Below, piece by piece: positions 45,835 through 55,252 of a stretch of 64,000 bases of DNA. Origin of the DNA: Dyadobacter sp. 676 (GTDB taxonomy: Bacteria > Bacteroidota > Bacteroidia > Cytophagales > Spirosomataceae); assembly GCF_040448675.1 (NCBI RefSeq), contig NZ_CP159289.1, forward strand, positions 4,199,001 to 4,263,000, given 5' to 3'. Both the position numbers and the translations under genes were made by a program. Each line of letters starts with the position of its first letter. Position 1 is the stretch's first letter. The notes under the pieces were generated by a model, which saw nothing but the letters and a program-made list of their open reading frames with translations, ran no database searches and was not told the origin of the DNA.

Positions 45835-47430
45835 TTAAGGTGACCGCCGGAGCCTTGCTTCTTCGAGATCGAGTTCATGTTCCTTGGTCTTGATCAACTC
45901 GTTGGAGCAAGCTCTTTCCTGTCTTAGTTTGACAATTTCCTCGCGCTTTACGTCGATAATTTCAAGAAGCATCTTCCGGTATTTCCGTACGTGGCCGATG
46001 GACGCATTGTCCTCGGAATGCAATAGCTTGTAATCGGCCATTTCGATGATTTTTTCATAACGTTCTTTCAATAACCGGAATGGTTCGAAATCCTGGATTT
46101 CTCCGTCGTAATTGGATTTCATGTAGTCGAGGCTGATAGTAGCCAGGCGTGAGTTCAACATCGCGTTTTCCCGTTCCAGGTTATCGTCGTCGTCTTCAAT
46201 TTTCAACCATTTGATTAAATACGGCAAACTGAGCCCCTGGAAAACCAATGTAAACAGGATCACCACGAAGGTGATAAACAAGAACAGGTCCCGGTGGGGA
46301 AATGCGTTTCCATTGATCGTCAGCGGAATAGCTAATGCCGATGCGAGCGAAACCACGCCGCGCATTCCGCTCCATGCCACGATAAAGACCGTCTGCCAGC
46401 TGGGGCGCGCCTCCTTTTTACGGACTGATTCGGAAAGCATTCTCGGAAGATATGTGCCGGGAAAAACCCAGATAATGCGGATTAAAATAGTAACGATACT
46501 GATGACGACGGCATAGGAAATGACCTCCGTCATGGTATAGTCGTCGAGCCCGGTCATTACTTCGGGTAATTGTAAACCTATCAAAATGAATACAATGCCG
46601 TTCAGCAGGAAAACGACAGTTTGCCAGACGTAGTTGGTTTGCATTCTCGACTGATAAGTGAACAGCTCATGTGCACGGAAGCTCAAAAACAGTCCGCCAC
46701 TCACCACCGCCAGAACCCCGGAATAATGGAAATGCTCGGCGGTAATGTACATCAGGTACGGGGAGATGAACGTAAGCGCGGTATCGATGCTGGGCGTGGT
46801 CGGGAAAAAACGGTGTACCACATACAATACATGGGCGATCGCGAGGCCTATGACAATGCCCATTGCCGCCACCATCAGAAAATCGGCACCGGCTTTCCAG
46901 AGTATGAAATTGCCGGTCTCAATGGTTGCCAGCGCCACACGGAATACGATCAGCGAGGAAGCGTCGTTCACCAGACTCTCGCCTTCCAGGATCGTCACTA
47001 CCCGTTTGGGGACTTTCAACCCGTGCAAAACCGAAGTCGCGGCCACGGCATCGGGCGGTGAAATAATGCCGCCGAGCACGAAACCCATCGCCAGCGTAAA
47101 ACCCGGAATGAGCGCATGGGTAATGTAAGCGACAGCGGTGGCGGTGAAAACGACGAGCCCGATGGACAGCAGCCCGATTGCCCGGCGCGATGCCCAGAAA
47201 TCCTTCCAGGAGGTGTTCCAGGCGGCTTCGTAAAGCAATGGAGGCAGGAAAATCAGAAATACCCAGTCGGGTTCGAGCTGCAAGTGGGGTATGCCGGGTA
47301 TGAAGCTGATGAGGAGGCCGGCGATTACCAGAAAGATAGGGTAGGAAATGCCGATCTTTTCACTCAGCATCGTGAGCATCGAAACCACGAAAAGGAGCGA
47401 TATGATGAGCAGTAAATTTTCAAGGATCAT
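45835..47430 (-). CDS. Na+/H+ antiporter (CPA1, NhaP-like)
   Basis: A 531-residue inner-membrane exchanger. The first ~420 residues form 12 to 13 helices with the CPA1 signature GIISPPDAVAATSVL near residue 125, which holds the transport aspartate, and ILEGESLVNDASSLI. The C-terminal ~110 residues are a hydrophilic, partly coiled-coil cytoplasmic tail. It regulates pH and Na+ tolerance in the family. It is convergent with the subtilase, 9 bp between stops. Confidence 0.92.
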   Translation of the reverse strand: MILENLLLIISLLFVVSMLTMLSEKIGISYPIFLVIAGLLISFIPGIPHLQLEPDWVFLIFLPPLLYEAAWNTSWKDFWASRRAIGLLSIGLVVFTATAVAYITHALIPGFTLAMGFVLGGIISPPDAVAATSVLHGLKVPKRVVTILEGESLVNDASSLIVFRVALATIETGNFILWKAGADFLMVAAMGIVIGLAIAHVLYVVHRFFPTTPSIDTALTFISPYLMYITAEHFHYSGVLAVVSGGLFLSFRAHELFTYQSRMQTNYVWQTVVFLLNGIVFILIGLQLPEVMTGLDDYTMTEVISYAVVISIVTILIRIIWVFPGTYLPRMLSESVRKKEARPSWQTVFIVAWSGMRGVVSLASALAIPLTINGNAFPHRDLFLFITFVVILFTLVFQGLSLPYLIKWLKIEDDDDNLERENAMLNSRLATISLDYMKSNYDGEIQDFEPFRLLKERYEKIIEMADYKLLHSEDNASIGHVRKYRKMLLEIIDVKREEIVKLRQERACSNELIKTKEHELDLEEARLRRSP

Positions 47431-47656
47431 GTGCAGAAAACAGAAGTTCGGGGATATAAAAATATATAAATTGTAAAATTAACATGTAAAAACTTTTGCG
47501 TGTGGTCGAGCACGCAAATGGAAATTTTGGCATATATTAGCAGGAAAAATTCCGGTTTTGCATTATCTTTAATGCCTCCAAGATCCTGGACCACTGGCAT
47601 TAACAGTAAATAAATCAACAAAAAACAGTCATTCCATCACCTAATCCTTAATTGCA

Positions 47657-48946
47657 ATGAGTACTTCTCGGAGAGATGTTTTGAAAATGGCGGGGGTTGC
47701 ACTGGCTGGTAGCGCGCTACCTACCTTCGCGATCCTGAACCCCAACCGCGCCTTCGCGGGCGTGAACGCCGATACCCTGAAAGTAGGGTTGATCGGTTGC
47801 GGCGGACGTGGTTCCGGTGCGGCCAACCAGGCTTTGAAGGCCGATCCTAACGTGGTGCTTTGGGCTATGGGCGACATTTTCAAGGACAAAATGGACGCGT
47901 CGCTCGAAAACCTTACCAAAGTGCACGGTCCGAAAGTGAAAGTGGATGAAGGACGTAAATTCATTGGCTTCGACGCTTACAAAAAAGTGTTGGATTCAGG
48001 TGTGGATGTGGTATTGCTCGCTACGCCTCCTCACTTCCGTCCCGAACACCTTACTGCCGCTATCAATGCAGGCAAACACGTTTTCTGCGAAAAACCGGTG
48101 GCGGTCGACGCTCCCGGCGTTCGCAAGGTGCTGGACGCGGCGAAGCTGGCAAAACAAAAGAACGTATCCCTGATGTCTGGCTTCTGCTGGCGCTATCACG
48201 AGCCGAAACGTGCAAGTTTCGCACGTATCCTCGACGGTGCGGTGGGCGACATTACGGCTATTTATAACACTTACGATACCGGTACGTTGTGGTCGTTCCC
48301 TCGCGTGGCCGGCTGGACAGACGCCGAATACGTGCTTCGTAACTGGACTTACTATACCTGGCTCGCGGGTGACCACATCGTGGAACAAGCCGTACACAGT
48401 ATCGACATGATGGCATGGGCAATGGGTGGCAAGCTGCCGGTTTCGGCGGTTGGTACAGGCGGTCGTCAGGTTCGTACCGATTCGTTGTTCGGTAACATCT
48501 TCGACCACTTCTCGGTCGTTTACGACTACGACAACGGCGTGAAAGGTTTCCACCATTCACGGCAGCAGGCCAACTGCGAAAATAGCTACCTGGTGCAGAC
48601 ATTAGGTACCAAAGGAAGCGCAATGGTGAACTGCGCACGCAACGTACACGAAATTACCGGCGCCAACCCATGGAAATACGACGGCCCGCAAAACGATATG
48701 TACCAGACAGAACATAACGAGCTGTTTGCGTCGATCCGCAGCGGCAAGCTCATCAACGACGGCGAGTTCATGGCACACAGCACATTAACGGCCATCATGG
48801 GTAGAATGGCAGCCTATACGGGCAAACGCATTACCTGGGAAGATGCCCTGAACTCCACAGAAAAGCTGGGACCTGATACTTACAGCTTCGATATGAAACC
48901 ACCGGTTGTAGAGGTGGCCAAACCAGGTATCACTGCATTCTCCTGA
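47657..48946 (+). CDS. Gfo/Idh/MocA-family oxidoreductase, Tat-exported
   Basis: A 429-residue NAD(P)-dependent sugar oxidoreductase. A Tat signal (SRRDVLKMAGVALAGSALP) comes first, then the Rossmann motif VGLIGCGGRGSGAA near residue 47 and the family CEKPVAVD with the catalytic lysine near residue 150. Exported members of this family act on periplasmic sugars with a bound cofactor; the substrate is not known. It precedes the isomerase gene by 6 bp, so the two form a pathway pair. Confidence 0.9.
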   Translation: MSTSRRDVLKMAGVALAGSALPTFAILNPNRAFAGVNADTLKVGLIGCGGRGSGAANQALKADPNVVLWAMGDIFKDKMDASLENLTKVHGPKVKVDEGRKFIGFDAYKKVLDSGVDVVLLATPPHFRPEHLTAAINAGKHVFCEKPVAVDAPGVRKVLDAAKLAKQKNVSLMSGFCWRYHEPKRASFARILDGAVGDITAIYNTYDTGTLWSFPRVAGWTDAEYVLRNWTYYTWLAGDHIVEQAVHSIDMMAWAMGGKLPVSAVGTGGRQVRTDSLFGNIFDHFSVVYDYDNGVKGFHHSRQQANCENSYLVQTLGTKGSAMVNCARNVHEITGANPWKYDGPQNDMYQTEHNELFASIRSGKLINDGEFMAHSTLTAIMGRMAAYTGKRITWEDALNSTEKLGPDTYSFDMKPPVVEVAKPGITAFS

Positions 48947-48952
48947 TACCCT

Positions 48953-49873
48953 ATGCAAAGAAGAGATTTTCTGAAAAACACCGCCATGGCAGCATCTGCC
49001 GTGGCGGTGGGCTCTTCTGTCGTGTCTGCGGCAGAAGCGTCGGCAGCTAAGCCTGCGGCGTCAGCCGCACGCCCGATGGTGAAGAAAAGCCTTAAATGGG
49101 GTATGGTGAAAGAGGATTTGTCGATTATGGACAAATTCAAATTGCTGAAAGACCTGGGCTACGATGGTGTGGAACTCGACTCGCCCGATAAGCTGGACAT
49201 GAAGGAAGTACTGGCGGCGCGCGACAAGACCGGTCTGGAATTACCAGGCACCGTCAATTCCATGCACTGGAAGCTCCCGTTGTCCGATCCGGACCCCAAG
49301 AAGCGCGAGGAATGCGTCAAATCCATTGAAAAGGCGTTGCACGACACCAAGCAATACGGCGGGACTACCGTACTCGTAGTGCCCGGCGTCGTGAATGCGA
49401 ACGTGACCTACGCGGAAGCGTACGAGCGCTCGCAGGCGGAAATCCGCAAACTGCTGCCTGTTTGTGAAAAAACGGGTGTCAAAATCGCATTCGAGAACGT
49501 TTGGAACCAGTTTTTGCTCAGCCCGCTGGAAGCAGCCCGTTATGTGGATGAATTCAAGCATCCGATGGTAGGCTGGTATTTCGACGTCGGCAATGTGCTG
49601 CGTTACAGCTGGCCGGTTTCCTGGATCGAGGCATTGAACAAGCGCATTCTCAAACTGGATCTGAAAGAATTCAGCTTCAAAAAACAGAACGAACTCGGCC
49701 TTTGGAAAGGTTTCGATGTGGAGTTTATGGAAGGCGACTGCAACTGGGCCGAAGTGAACAAGGCATTGCAGAAAATCGGCTACTCTGGTTGGGCTTCGGC
49801 AGAGGTTTCCGGCGGCGACCGCAAACGTTTATTGACCATCCGTGAGAAAATGGACCTGGTTTTTAATGCTTAA
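48953..49873 (+). CDS. Sugar phosphate isomerase/epimerase, Tat-exported
   Basis: A 306-residue xylose isomerase-like TIM-barrel protein. It starts with a Tat signal (QRRDFLKNTAMAASAVAVGSS) and continues as a typical IolE/AP-endonuclease-2-like fold: YDGVELDSPD, GVKIAFENVWNQFL with the metal Glu, VGWYFDVGN with the Asp/His site, and WASAEVSGGD. It forms a pair with the oxidoreductase before it, probably in modification of a periplasmic sugar. A terminator follows. Confidence 0.88.
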   Translation: MQRRDFLKNTAMAASAVAVGSSVVSAAEASAAKPAASAARPMVKKSLKWGMVKEDLSIMDKFKLLKDLGYDGVELDSPDKLDMKEVLAARDKTGLELPGTVNSMHWKLPLSDPDPKKREECVKSIEKALHDTKQYGGTTVLVVPGVVNANVTYAEAYERSQAEIRKLLPVCEKTGVKIAFENVWNQFLLSPLEAARYVDEFKHPMVGWYFDVGNVLRYSWPVSWIEALNKRILKLDLKEFSFKKQNELGLWKGFDVEFMEGDCNWAEVNKALQKIGYSGWASAEVSGGDRKRLLTIREKMDLVFNA

Positions 49874-49898
49874 TTACGCTTCTTACAAATTCGAATAC

Positions 49899-49923
49899 AG
49901 CCCGGTTATCCGGGCTTTTTTTT
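49899..49923 (+). terminator. Rho-independent terminator
   Basis: A 7-bp GC stem (49899-49905 with 49910-49916) followed by eight T, 25 bp after the isomerase stop. Confidence 0.85.
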
Positions 49924-49994
49924 GTGCCTTGCTTGTAGTATAGAAATGTGGTTGAAAATTTTCAACTTGCGGTTATATCAACACACTATATAAT

Positions 49995-51360
49995 ATGCAT
50001 TACGAATTCATATCCTCCCTGAGGTGAAGTCCTGTCAGTTGAAGATCAGACCAGGATTCTGTTTCAACAACAGCTTAAAATCGTAAAAATACCGAAAGGG
50101 CGGGTGCTGCTCTCGGACGGTGAAGTGTGTGACAAGCTCTGGTATTTGCAATCGGGGCTGGTGCGCGGTTATCATCTCGTAGCGGATGGCGAGGGCAATT
50201 TCCGCGACGTTACCGACTGGTTTGCCAGCGAACATGATTTTTTCCACGCTGCCGACAGCTTCGTGAAACAGCTCCCTTCCCGCGAATGCATCGAAACACT
50301 GGAACCTTCCGTGCTCATTTACATCACCAGAGCAGATCTTTACCAGCTTTACGCCGATCGTCCCGAAGCCTGTTGCATTGGTCGAATTACCTATCCTCCC
50401 GGCTGGACGCTTTCGGGAAGCGGGAATATCGTTACCCTTACGCCGAATGCCGGTTCTGGTGGTGTTATTAAAGTCACAACTTCGAGAAATGATGTGCCTG
50501 GCCTGACAACATCTTCACAGTTAATTATCACAAGACCTGTTCCGACTAAACCCGTCATTAATTCGCCTGACTTTTTACTTTGTAATCCCCAGACAATCAC
50601 AGCAACGGCCAGCAATGCGACAAGCTATAATTGGGTAACTACTGGTGGCATCACCGCCAATTCACCCGGAAACACCAATTCTGCGCAGATAACCGGCGTT
50701 TCTGACGGCACCGTGAAAGTATCGGCCACCTCGTCGGTTTGCGGGGTTACATCAGCATTCAGCAATCCCATCAACGTCAAAAGAAGTGCCCCAGCACCCG
50801 CTGCTTTATCGGTTACGGGAAACGGCGGAGGGACACCGGATTTCATGTGCAATGGGGCGGGCGTAATGCTCAGCGCTTACACCAGTGAACCGGGAACGAC
50901 CTTCGGTGCCTGAACGACTTCCAATCCGGCTAATAGTTTTTTGAATTACAGCGGCGGATCGGCCTACTTCAATTCCTACATTAATAATTGTTATGGAATC
51001 GATATAACAGTGAGCAACTGTTTCGGGTCGGTGCAGAAAGGGATTACAATTTGTGTCGACAATTGCGCAAAAGGAACACCTATTTACAAGATATTTCCCA
51101 ATCCGGCGAAAGATCAGGTGAAGATTCAATTTGAAGACGTTCACGCGATAGAGCAGCTACCACAAATCGTCAGATTGTTTAGCGAAGCGGGTGCGAAGGA
51201 GGTTAGGGAAATCCAGGCAACCGAACAATATGCAACAGCCACTTTTGAGCAAGACAGGGCCATCACAGTGCCAGTTAGCGACCTGCCGAGGGGAACTTAC
51301 TATTTAATGCTCGTCAATCGCGACGGCTCGTCGGAAAATGTACGGCTCGTTTTAGAATAG
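49995..51360 (+). pseudogene. Chimeric pseudogene: Crp/Fnr N-terminus fused to a type IX secreted protein
   Basis: The first part is a Crp/Fnr-type cNMP-binding domain (RVLLSDGEVCDKLWYLQSG, DFFHAADSFVKQL) that stops abruptly near 50385 at LYADRPEACCIGR. From there the text continues in the same frame as Ig-like secreted sequence (YPPGWTLSGSGNIVTLTPN) and ends as a type IX sorting domain (IFPNPAKDQVKI, LPRGTYYLML). The likely Crp start ATG at 49995 is out of frame by one base near 50025, and an in-frame TGA at 50911 interrupts the secreted half where Trp is expected. A deletion fusing two genes, followed by decay, explains this. Confidence 0.75.
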
Positions 51361-51385
51361 ATCAGGCATCTGCCGAAAATTATAA

Positions 51386-51700
51386 TACCCTTCGTTCCTC
51401 ATTTGTTCAGCTTACCCTCGCTATTTTTATCGGTTCAAATTCTATGATTTAGATGGCATGGAGACGTCCTTTCTTGAAGCTGCATGCGAGAGTGTGAAGT
51501 ACGACAAAAAATACCATCAGGAAAATTAGTGGTTAATCATCAATGACAGTACCGGCATGCTGGTCGTTTTGGAAAGAGATACAGGGCGTGGAGTTACCAC
51601 CCGCCTTATGATTAGCAACGTAATGAAAATCTCCGTACAAAAAAAGAGCTTGATACCATCAGATACATTTACCGCCCTAAATTCAATTAGGATGGATTGA
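51386..51700 (+). pseudogene. Possible gene remnant with an in-frame stop
   Basis: From 51386 a frame of about 100 codons reads as protein-like sequence (FYDLDGMETSFLEAACESV, then STGMLVVLERDTGRGVTT), broken only by TAG at 51527-51529. I do not recognise a family. It adjoins the chimeric pseudogene and may belong to the same decayed patch, or be chance. Confidence 0.3.
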
Positions 51701-51739
51701 TTGTCGGCTGCCGGATACTTTGCCCGGCATCCGAAAGTC

Positions 51740-52219
51740 TCACTTACTCACCTTATACCGCGCCCTCCCGTAATATTTCAAAGTCGAAATCTTCAACTGC
51801 TTGTCCTTCAAAGCAATCAGCTTGTACTCCTTAAATTCCCCTTGCTTGTCCAGAAATCCGACGATACAGGATTCCTTCTGAGGGCCTTTGCGGATTTCCA
51901 CTTTGGGCATGATACCGAAATTAGGGATAGTCAGCGTGTCTTCCGCCTCCTGCACCATGTATTCGATCTTCATCAGGAATTTGAAGGTCTGTTTTGTTTC
52001 ATACACATCCACGGCCAGGCGCCAGTCGTTGAGCTCGTCCTCGACCTTTTCGCTGTAACTGGCGACAGGGCTTTTTTCGACTTTTTCCCGGGTGAGCGGG
52101 ATGGTGTCGTTGATGGCTTTGATCGGTTCGTCGCTGTTTGTTGCGGCGGTTTCGTCGTTCTTTTTAGGTTTATTGCAGCACAATACTGCTAAAAGGAGTA
52201 AAAAGCTGTAACGCTTCAT
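51740..52219 (-). CDS. Lipoprotein of unknown function
   Basis: A 159-residue protein. The ATG at 52219 gives a clean signal peptide with lipobox AVLCC near residue 16, then an Asp/Glu-rich linker and a ~110-residue beta-rich domain. I do not recognise the family. It is divergent from the SpmAB-like gene and convergent with the decayed region. Confidence 0.65.
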   Translation of the reverse strand: MKRYSFLLLLAVLCCNKPKKNDETAATNSDEPIKAINDTIPLTREKVEKSPVASYSEKVEDELNDWRLAVDVYETKQTFKFLMKIEYMVQEAEDTLTIPNFGIMPKVEIRKGPQKESCIVGFLDKQGEFKEYKLIALKDKQLKISTLKYYGRARYKVSK

Positions 52220-52354
52220 AGAAAATCGTCGAGGTTTGTTGATAGGGCTACCTGTTTGCAATATACCTTTGTTATTTGCATTAAAAGAAATATTTTACTC
52301 AATCCATTATAAACAAATCGTTACTAATCCCGCCTTTTGCCCCTGTAACCCGAT

Positions 52355-53590
52355 ATGGCTTTAAATTATATTTTCGTCGCTTTTTTTGTCATCGCTTTCG
52401 TGATCGCCCTGCTGCAATTTATCCTCACAGGCGATGTGCTGACGTTCAAAGCCATTACGGAGGGAATGCTGGAAATGGCCAAAGTGGCGGTAATGGACAT
52501 CGCATTGCCGCTCACGGGCGTTATGGCGTTCTTTTTAGGCATTTTAAATGTGGGCGAAAAAGCCGGCATTATCCACGTAATCGCACGTTTTATCGGCCCG
52601 TTTTTCAATAAACTCTTTCCCGAAGTCCCCAGGGATCATCCAGCAAACGGTCAGATGATCATGAACTTCTCAGCCAATTTCCTGGGCCTCGACAATGCGG
52701 CGACGCCTTTCGGCTTAAAGGCCATGCAAAGCCTGCAAGAGCTGAACCCCAGCAAGGATACTGCGTCCAACGCGCAGATCATGTTCCTGGTATTGCATAC
52801 GTCGGGCCTTCAGATCATACCGTTATCGATCATTGCGCAGCGTGCGATCCTGGGCGCCGAAAGCCCGTCCGATGTGTTCATACCATGCGTGGTCGGGACT
52901 TACGTAACAACGGTCGTGAGTATGATCATCACGGCTATCTGGCAGAAAATCAATTTGTTTAACAGAACGGTCATGCTCGGCCTTGGAAGCGTTACGGCGA
53001 TGATCGCGCTGATTTTGTGGTACTTGTCCGGTTTGCCGAAAGAGCAGATAGAGACAATTTCGATTCTGGCCGGTAATTCGGTGCTGCTGTTTGTGATAGC
53101 GGCATTTCTGGCTTGGGGAATGTATAAAAAAGTAAATGTGTTCGAAGCGTTCATCGAGGGCGCAAAAGGCGGTTTTACAACTTCGGTGACCATTATCCCT
53201 TACCTCGTAGGATTGCTCGTGGCGATCAGCGCCTTCAGAAGCTGTGGCGCTATGGATTACCTGATCGACGGTTTGAAATGGCTTTTCGCGGCAACGGGCG
53301 TCAACACCGATTTCACCGACGCGCTTCCGGTGGCTTTGATGAAACCGTTGAGCGGCAGCGGCGCGCGTGCGCTCATGATCGACGCGATGAAGGAATTCGG
53401 CCCGGATTCTTTTATCGGCCGGCTTGTTTGCATTTTCCAGGGATCGGCGGATACGACCCTGTATATCGTCGCGCTCTACTTCGGATCGGTAGGCATCAAA
53501 AACACGCGGTACGCCATCGTGGCGGGACTGATCGCCGATTTTATAGGCGTGATTGCCGGAATCTGGCTCGGTTACCTGTTTTTCCACTGA
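52355..53590 (+). CDS. SpmA/SpmB-like nucleoside-recognition membrane protein
   Basis: A 411-residue multipass inner-membrane protein that joins two nucleoside recognition domains (Gate domains), one per half, like SpmA and SpmB of spore formers fused in one chain. The first half shows MDIALPLTGVMAFFLGILNVGEKAG and NFSANFLGLDNAATPFGLKAM; the second shows ALMKPLSGSGARALM and FQGSADTTLYIVALYFG. The organism is not a spore former by context; the substrate is unknown. Confidence 0.85.
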   Translation: MALNYIFVAFFVIAFVIALLQFILTGDVLTFKAITEGMLEMAKVAVMDIALPLTGVMAFFLGILNVGEKAGIIHVIARFIGPFFNKLFPEVPRDHPANGQMIMNFSANFLGLDNAATPFGLKAMQSLQELNPSKDTASNAQIMFLVLHTSGLQIIPLSIIAQRAILGAESPSDVFIPCVVGTYVTTVVSMIITAIWQKINLFNRTVMLGLGSVTAMIALILWYLSGLPKEQIETISILAGNSVLLFVIAAFLAWGMYKKVNVFEAFIEGAKGGFTTSVTIIPYLVGLLVAISAFRSCGAMDYLIDGLKWLFAATGVNTDFTDALPVALMKPLSGSGARALMIDAMKEFGPDSFIGRLVCIFQGSADTTLYIVALYFGSVGIKNTRYAIVAGLIADFIGVIAGIWLGYLFFH

Positions 53591-53707
53591 TTTGAAAGGT
53601 GTCCGCCGGAAATCGCCCTTTACCACGGAAATGCAACCGTCCGTACCAAATGGATGGTCGCATTTTGACGTAAGCACTAATATTGATCATCTAACTTTAA
53701 ACCGCTT

Positions 53708-55201
53708 ATGTTTCCTTTTTTACGCTATTCCGTATTGGTTCTGGCATTGTTTTGTGGAGCGGCAGTCCCTGAAACCGTCCGGGCACAGCAAAATGTAAAT
53801 CAACCGGCCAACACGTATTCGCTGGAAGACTGCATCCGGATTGCCCTTGAAACAAACCCGCAGATCAAGCAATCCGAAATTACGGTTCAGACAAACGGCA
53901 ACACCTACGAGCAATCCAAATGGCAGCGGTGGCCGAGTATCAGTTTCAGCGCGAGCCAGGGGTTCCGCTCGGGCCGCAACATCGATCCTTTCACCAACCA
54001 GTTCGTTCAGCAAAACGTTAATTCCAACAATTATCAGCTCGGCGGGCAGGTGACGCTTTTCAGTGGCTTTCAGATCAGCAACACGATCAAATTCAACAAT
54101 GCCAACTACCAGGCAAGCGCCAAAGACCTGGAAGCTACCCGCAACGATATTATGCTCAATGTGGCATTATCCTATTTGCAGGTCATCACCAACGAGGAGC
54201 TGATCGAAGTCGCCAGGCGGCAGGTGGATGCATCCCAATTACAGGTCGAGCGCACCGAAAAGCTGGTGCAGGCGGGTACGCTGGCGGAGAGCAATCTGCT
54301 CGACCTCAAATCACAACTTGCAAACGACGAGCTTTCTCTGGTGAATGCCCAGAACAATCTGGAAACGGCCAAGCTGAACCTGAAACAATATATGAATATG
54401 CCCGGCGGCGAGGCAATCAATGTGGTTAAAATCCCGGTAAAGGATCCGACATTGCAGGCATATGACGCGACTATCCAGGAAATCTACGAAACGGCTTTGA
54501 ACAACCTGCCGCAGATGAAAGCCGCCAATATGCGGATCGAGGCGTCGAAAATCAATGTGGATCTGGCGAAAGGGGCAGGCATGCCGTCGCTGACGTTGAA
54601 TGGCGGTATTTATACGGCCTATTCCAGCGCGGCTCCGAAAGAACGCTTCGTGGCCGACGGCTCGGGCAGTACGACTGTGGACGTACCTTCGGCAACGGAT
54701 TACATCGTATTGGACAACAAGCAGATCCCGATTATGCAGCGTGTTACGGCGCCGAATGGTTCCATTCAAAGTTTCCGCTATTTCAACCAGCTCGATTTTA
54801 ACCGCAACTCGGCGATCAACCTGAACCTTTCGATCCCTATTTTTAACAATTTCAGGACGAAATACAATGTCGCCAACGCCAAATTACAGCAGAAAACCTA
54901 CGAATACCAGGCCCAGCAGACACAACTGACCATTCGCAAAAATGTGGAACAGGCTTATATCGACATGACCAACGCCGCCAAGCGTTACTCGGCGACCGCG
55001 AACCAGGTGCGGGCGTTGCAGGAAACATTCCGCGTAGCGCAGGTGCGGTTCGACGTGGGGGCCATCAACTCGGTGGAATACAATATCGCCAAAGCCAACC
55101 TCGACAGGGCTAACGCTAACCTGGTGCAAACCAAATACGACTATGTATTCAGGACGAAAATCCTGGATTTCTACATGAACCGTCCGCTCTCCGACTTCTA
55201 G
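53708..55201 (+). CDS. TolC-family outer-membrane efflux protein
   Basis: A 497-residue outer-membrane channel protein. A signal peptide (to about residue 26) is followed by the TolC pattern SLEDCIRIALETNPQIKQ, two long helical repeats, and the second repeat starting near ALNNLPQMKAANMRIEASK. TolC-type trimers bridge to membrane-fusion proteins in the periplasm. It is followed 51 bp later by such a protein, so the two are coexpressed. Confidence 0.9.
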   Translation: MFPFLRYSVLVLALFCGAAVPETVRAQQNVNQPANTYSLEDCIRIALETNPQIKQSEITVQTNGNTYEQSKWQRWPSISFSASQGFRSGRNIDPFTNQFVQQNVNSNNYQLGGQVTLFSGFQISNTIKFNNANYQASAKDLEATRNDIMLNVALSYLQVITNEELIEVARRQVDASQLQVERTEKLVQAGTLAESNLLDLKSQLANDELSLVNAQNNLETAKLNLKQYMNMPGGEAINVVKIPVKDPTLQAYDATIQEIYETALNNLPQMKAANMRIEASKINVDLAKGAGMPSLTLNGGIYTAYSSAAPKERFVADGSGSTTVDVPSATDYIVLDNKQIPIMQRVTAPNGSIQSFRYFNQLDFNRNSAINLNLSIPIFNNFRTKYNVANAKLQQKTYEYQAQQTQLTIRKNVEQAYIDMTNAAKRYSATANQVRALQETFRVAQVRFDVGAINSVEYNIAKANLDRANANLVQTKYDYVFRTKILDFYMNRPLSDF

Positions 55202-55252
55202 AATTCTCCTTCGTATCAGTAACCAATCTCAAAAAAACGTAATCAAAAAAAT

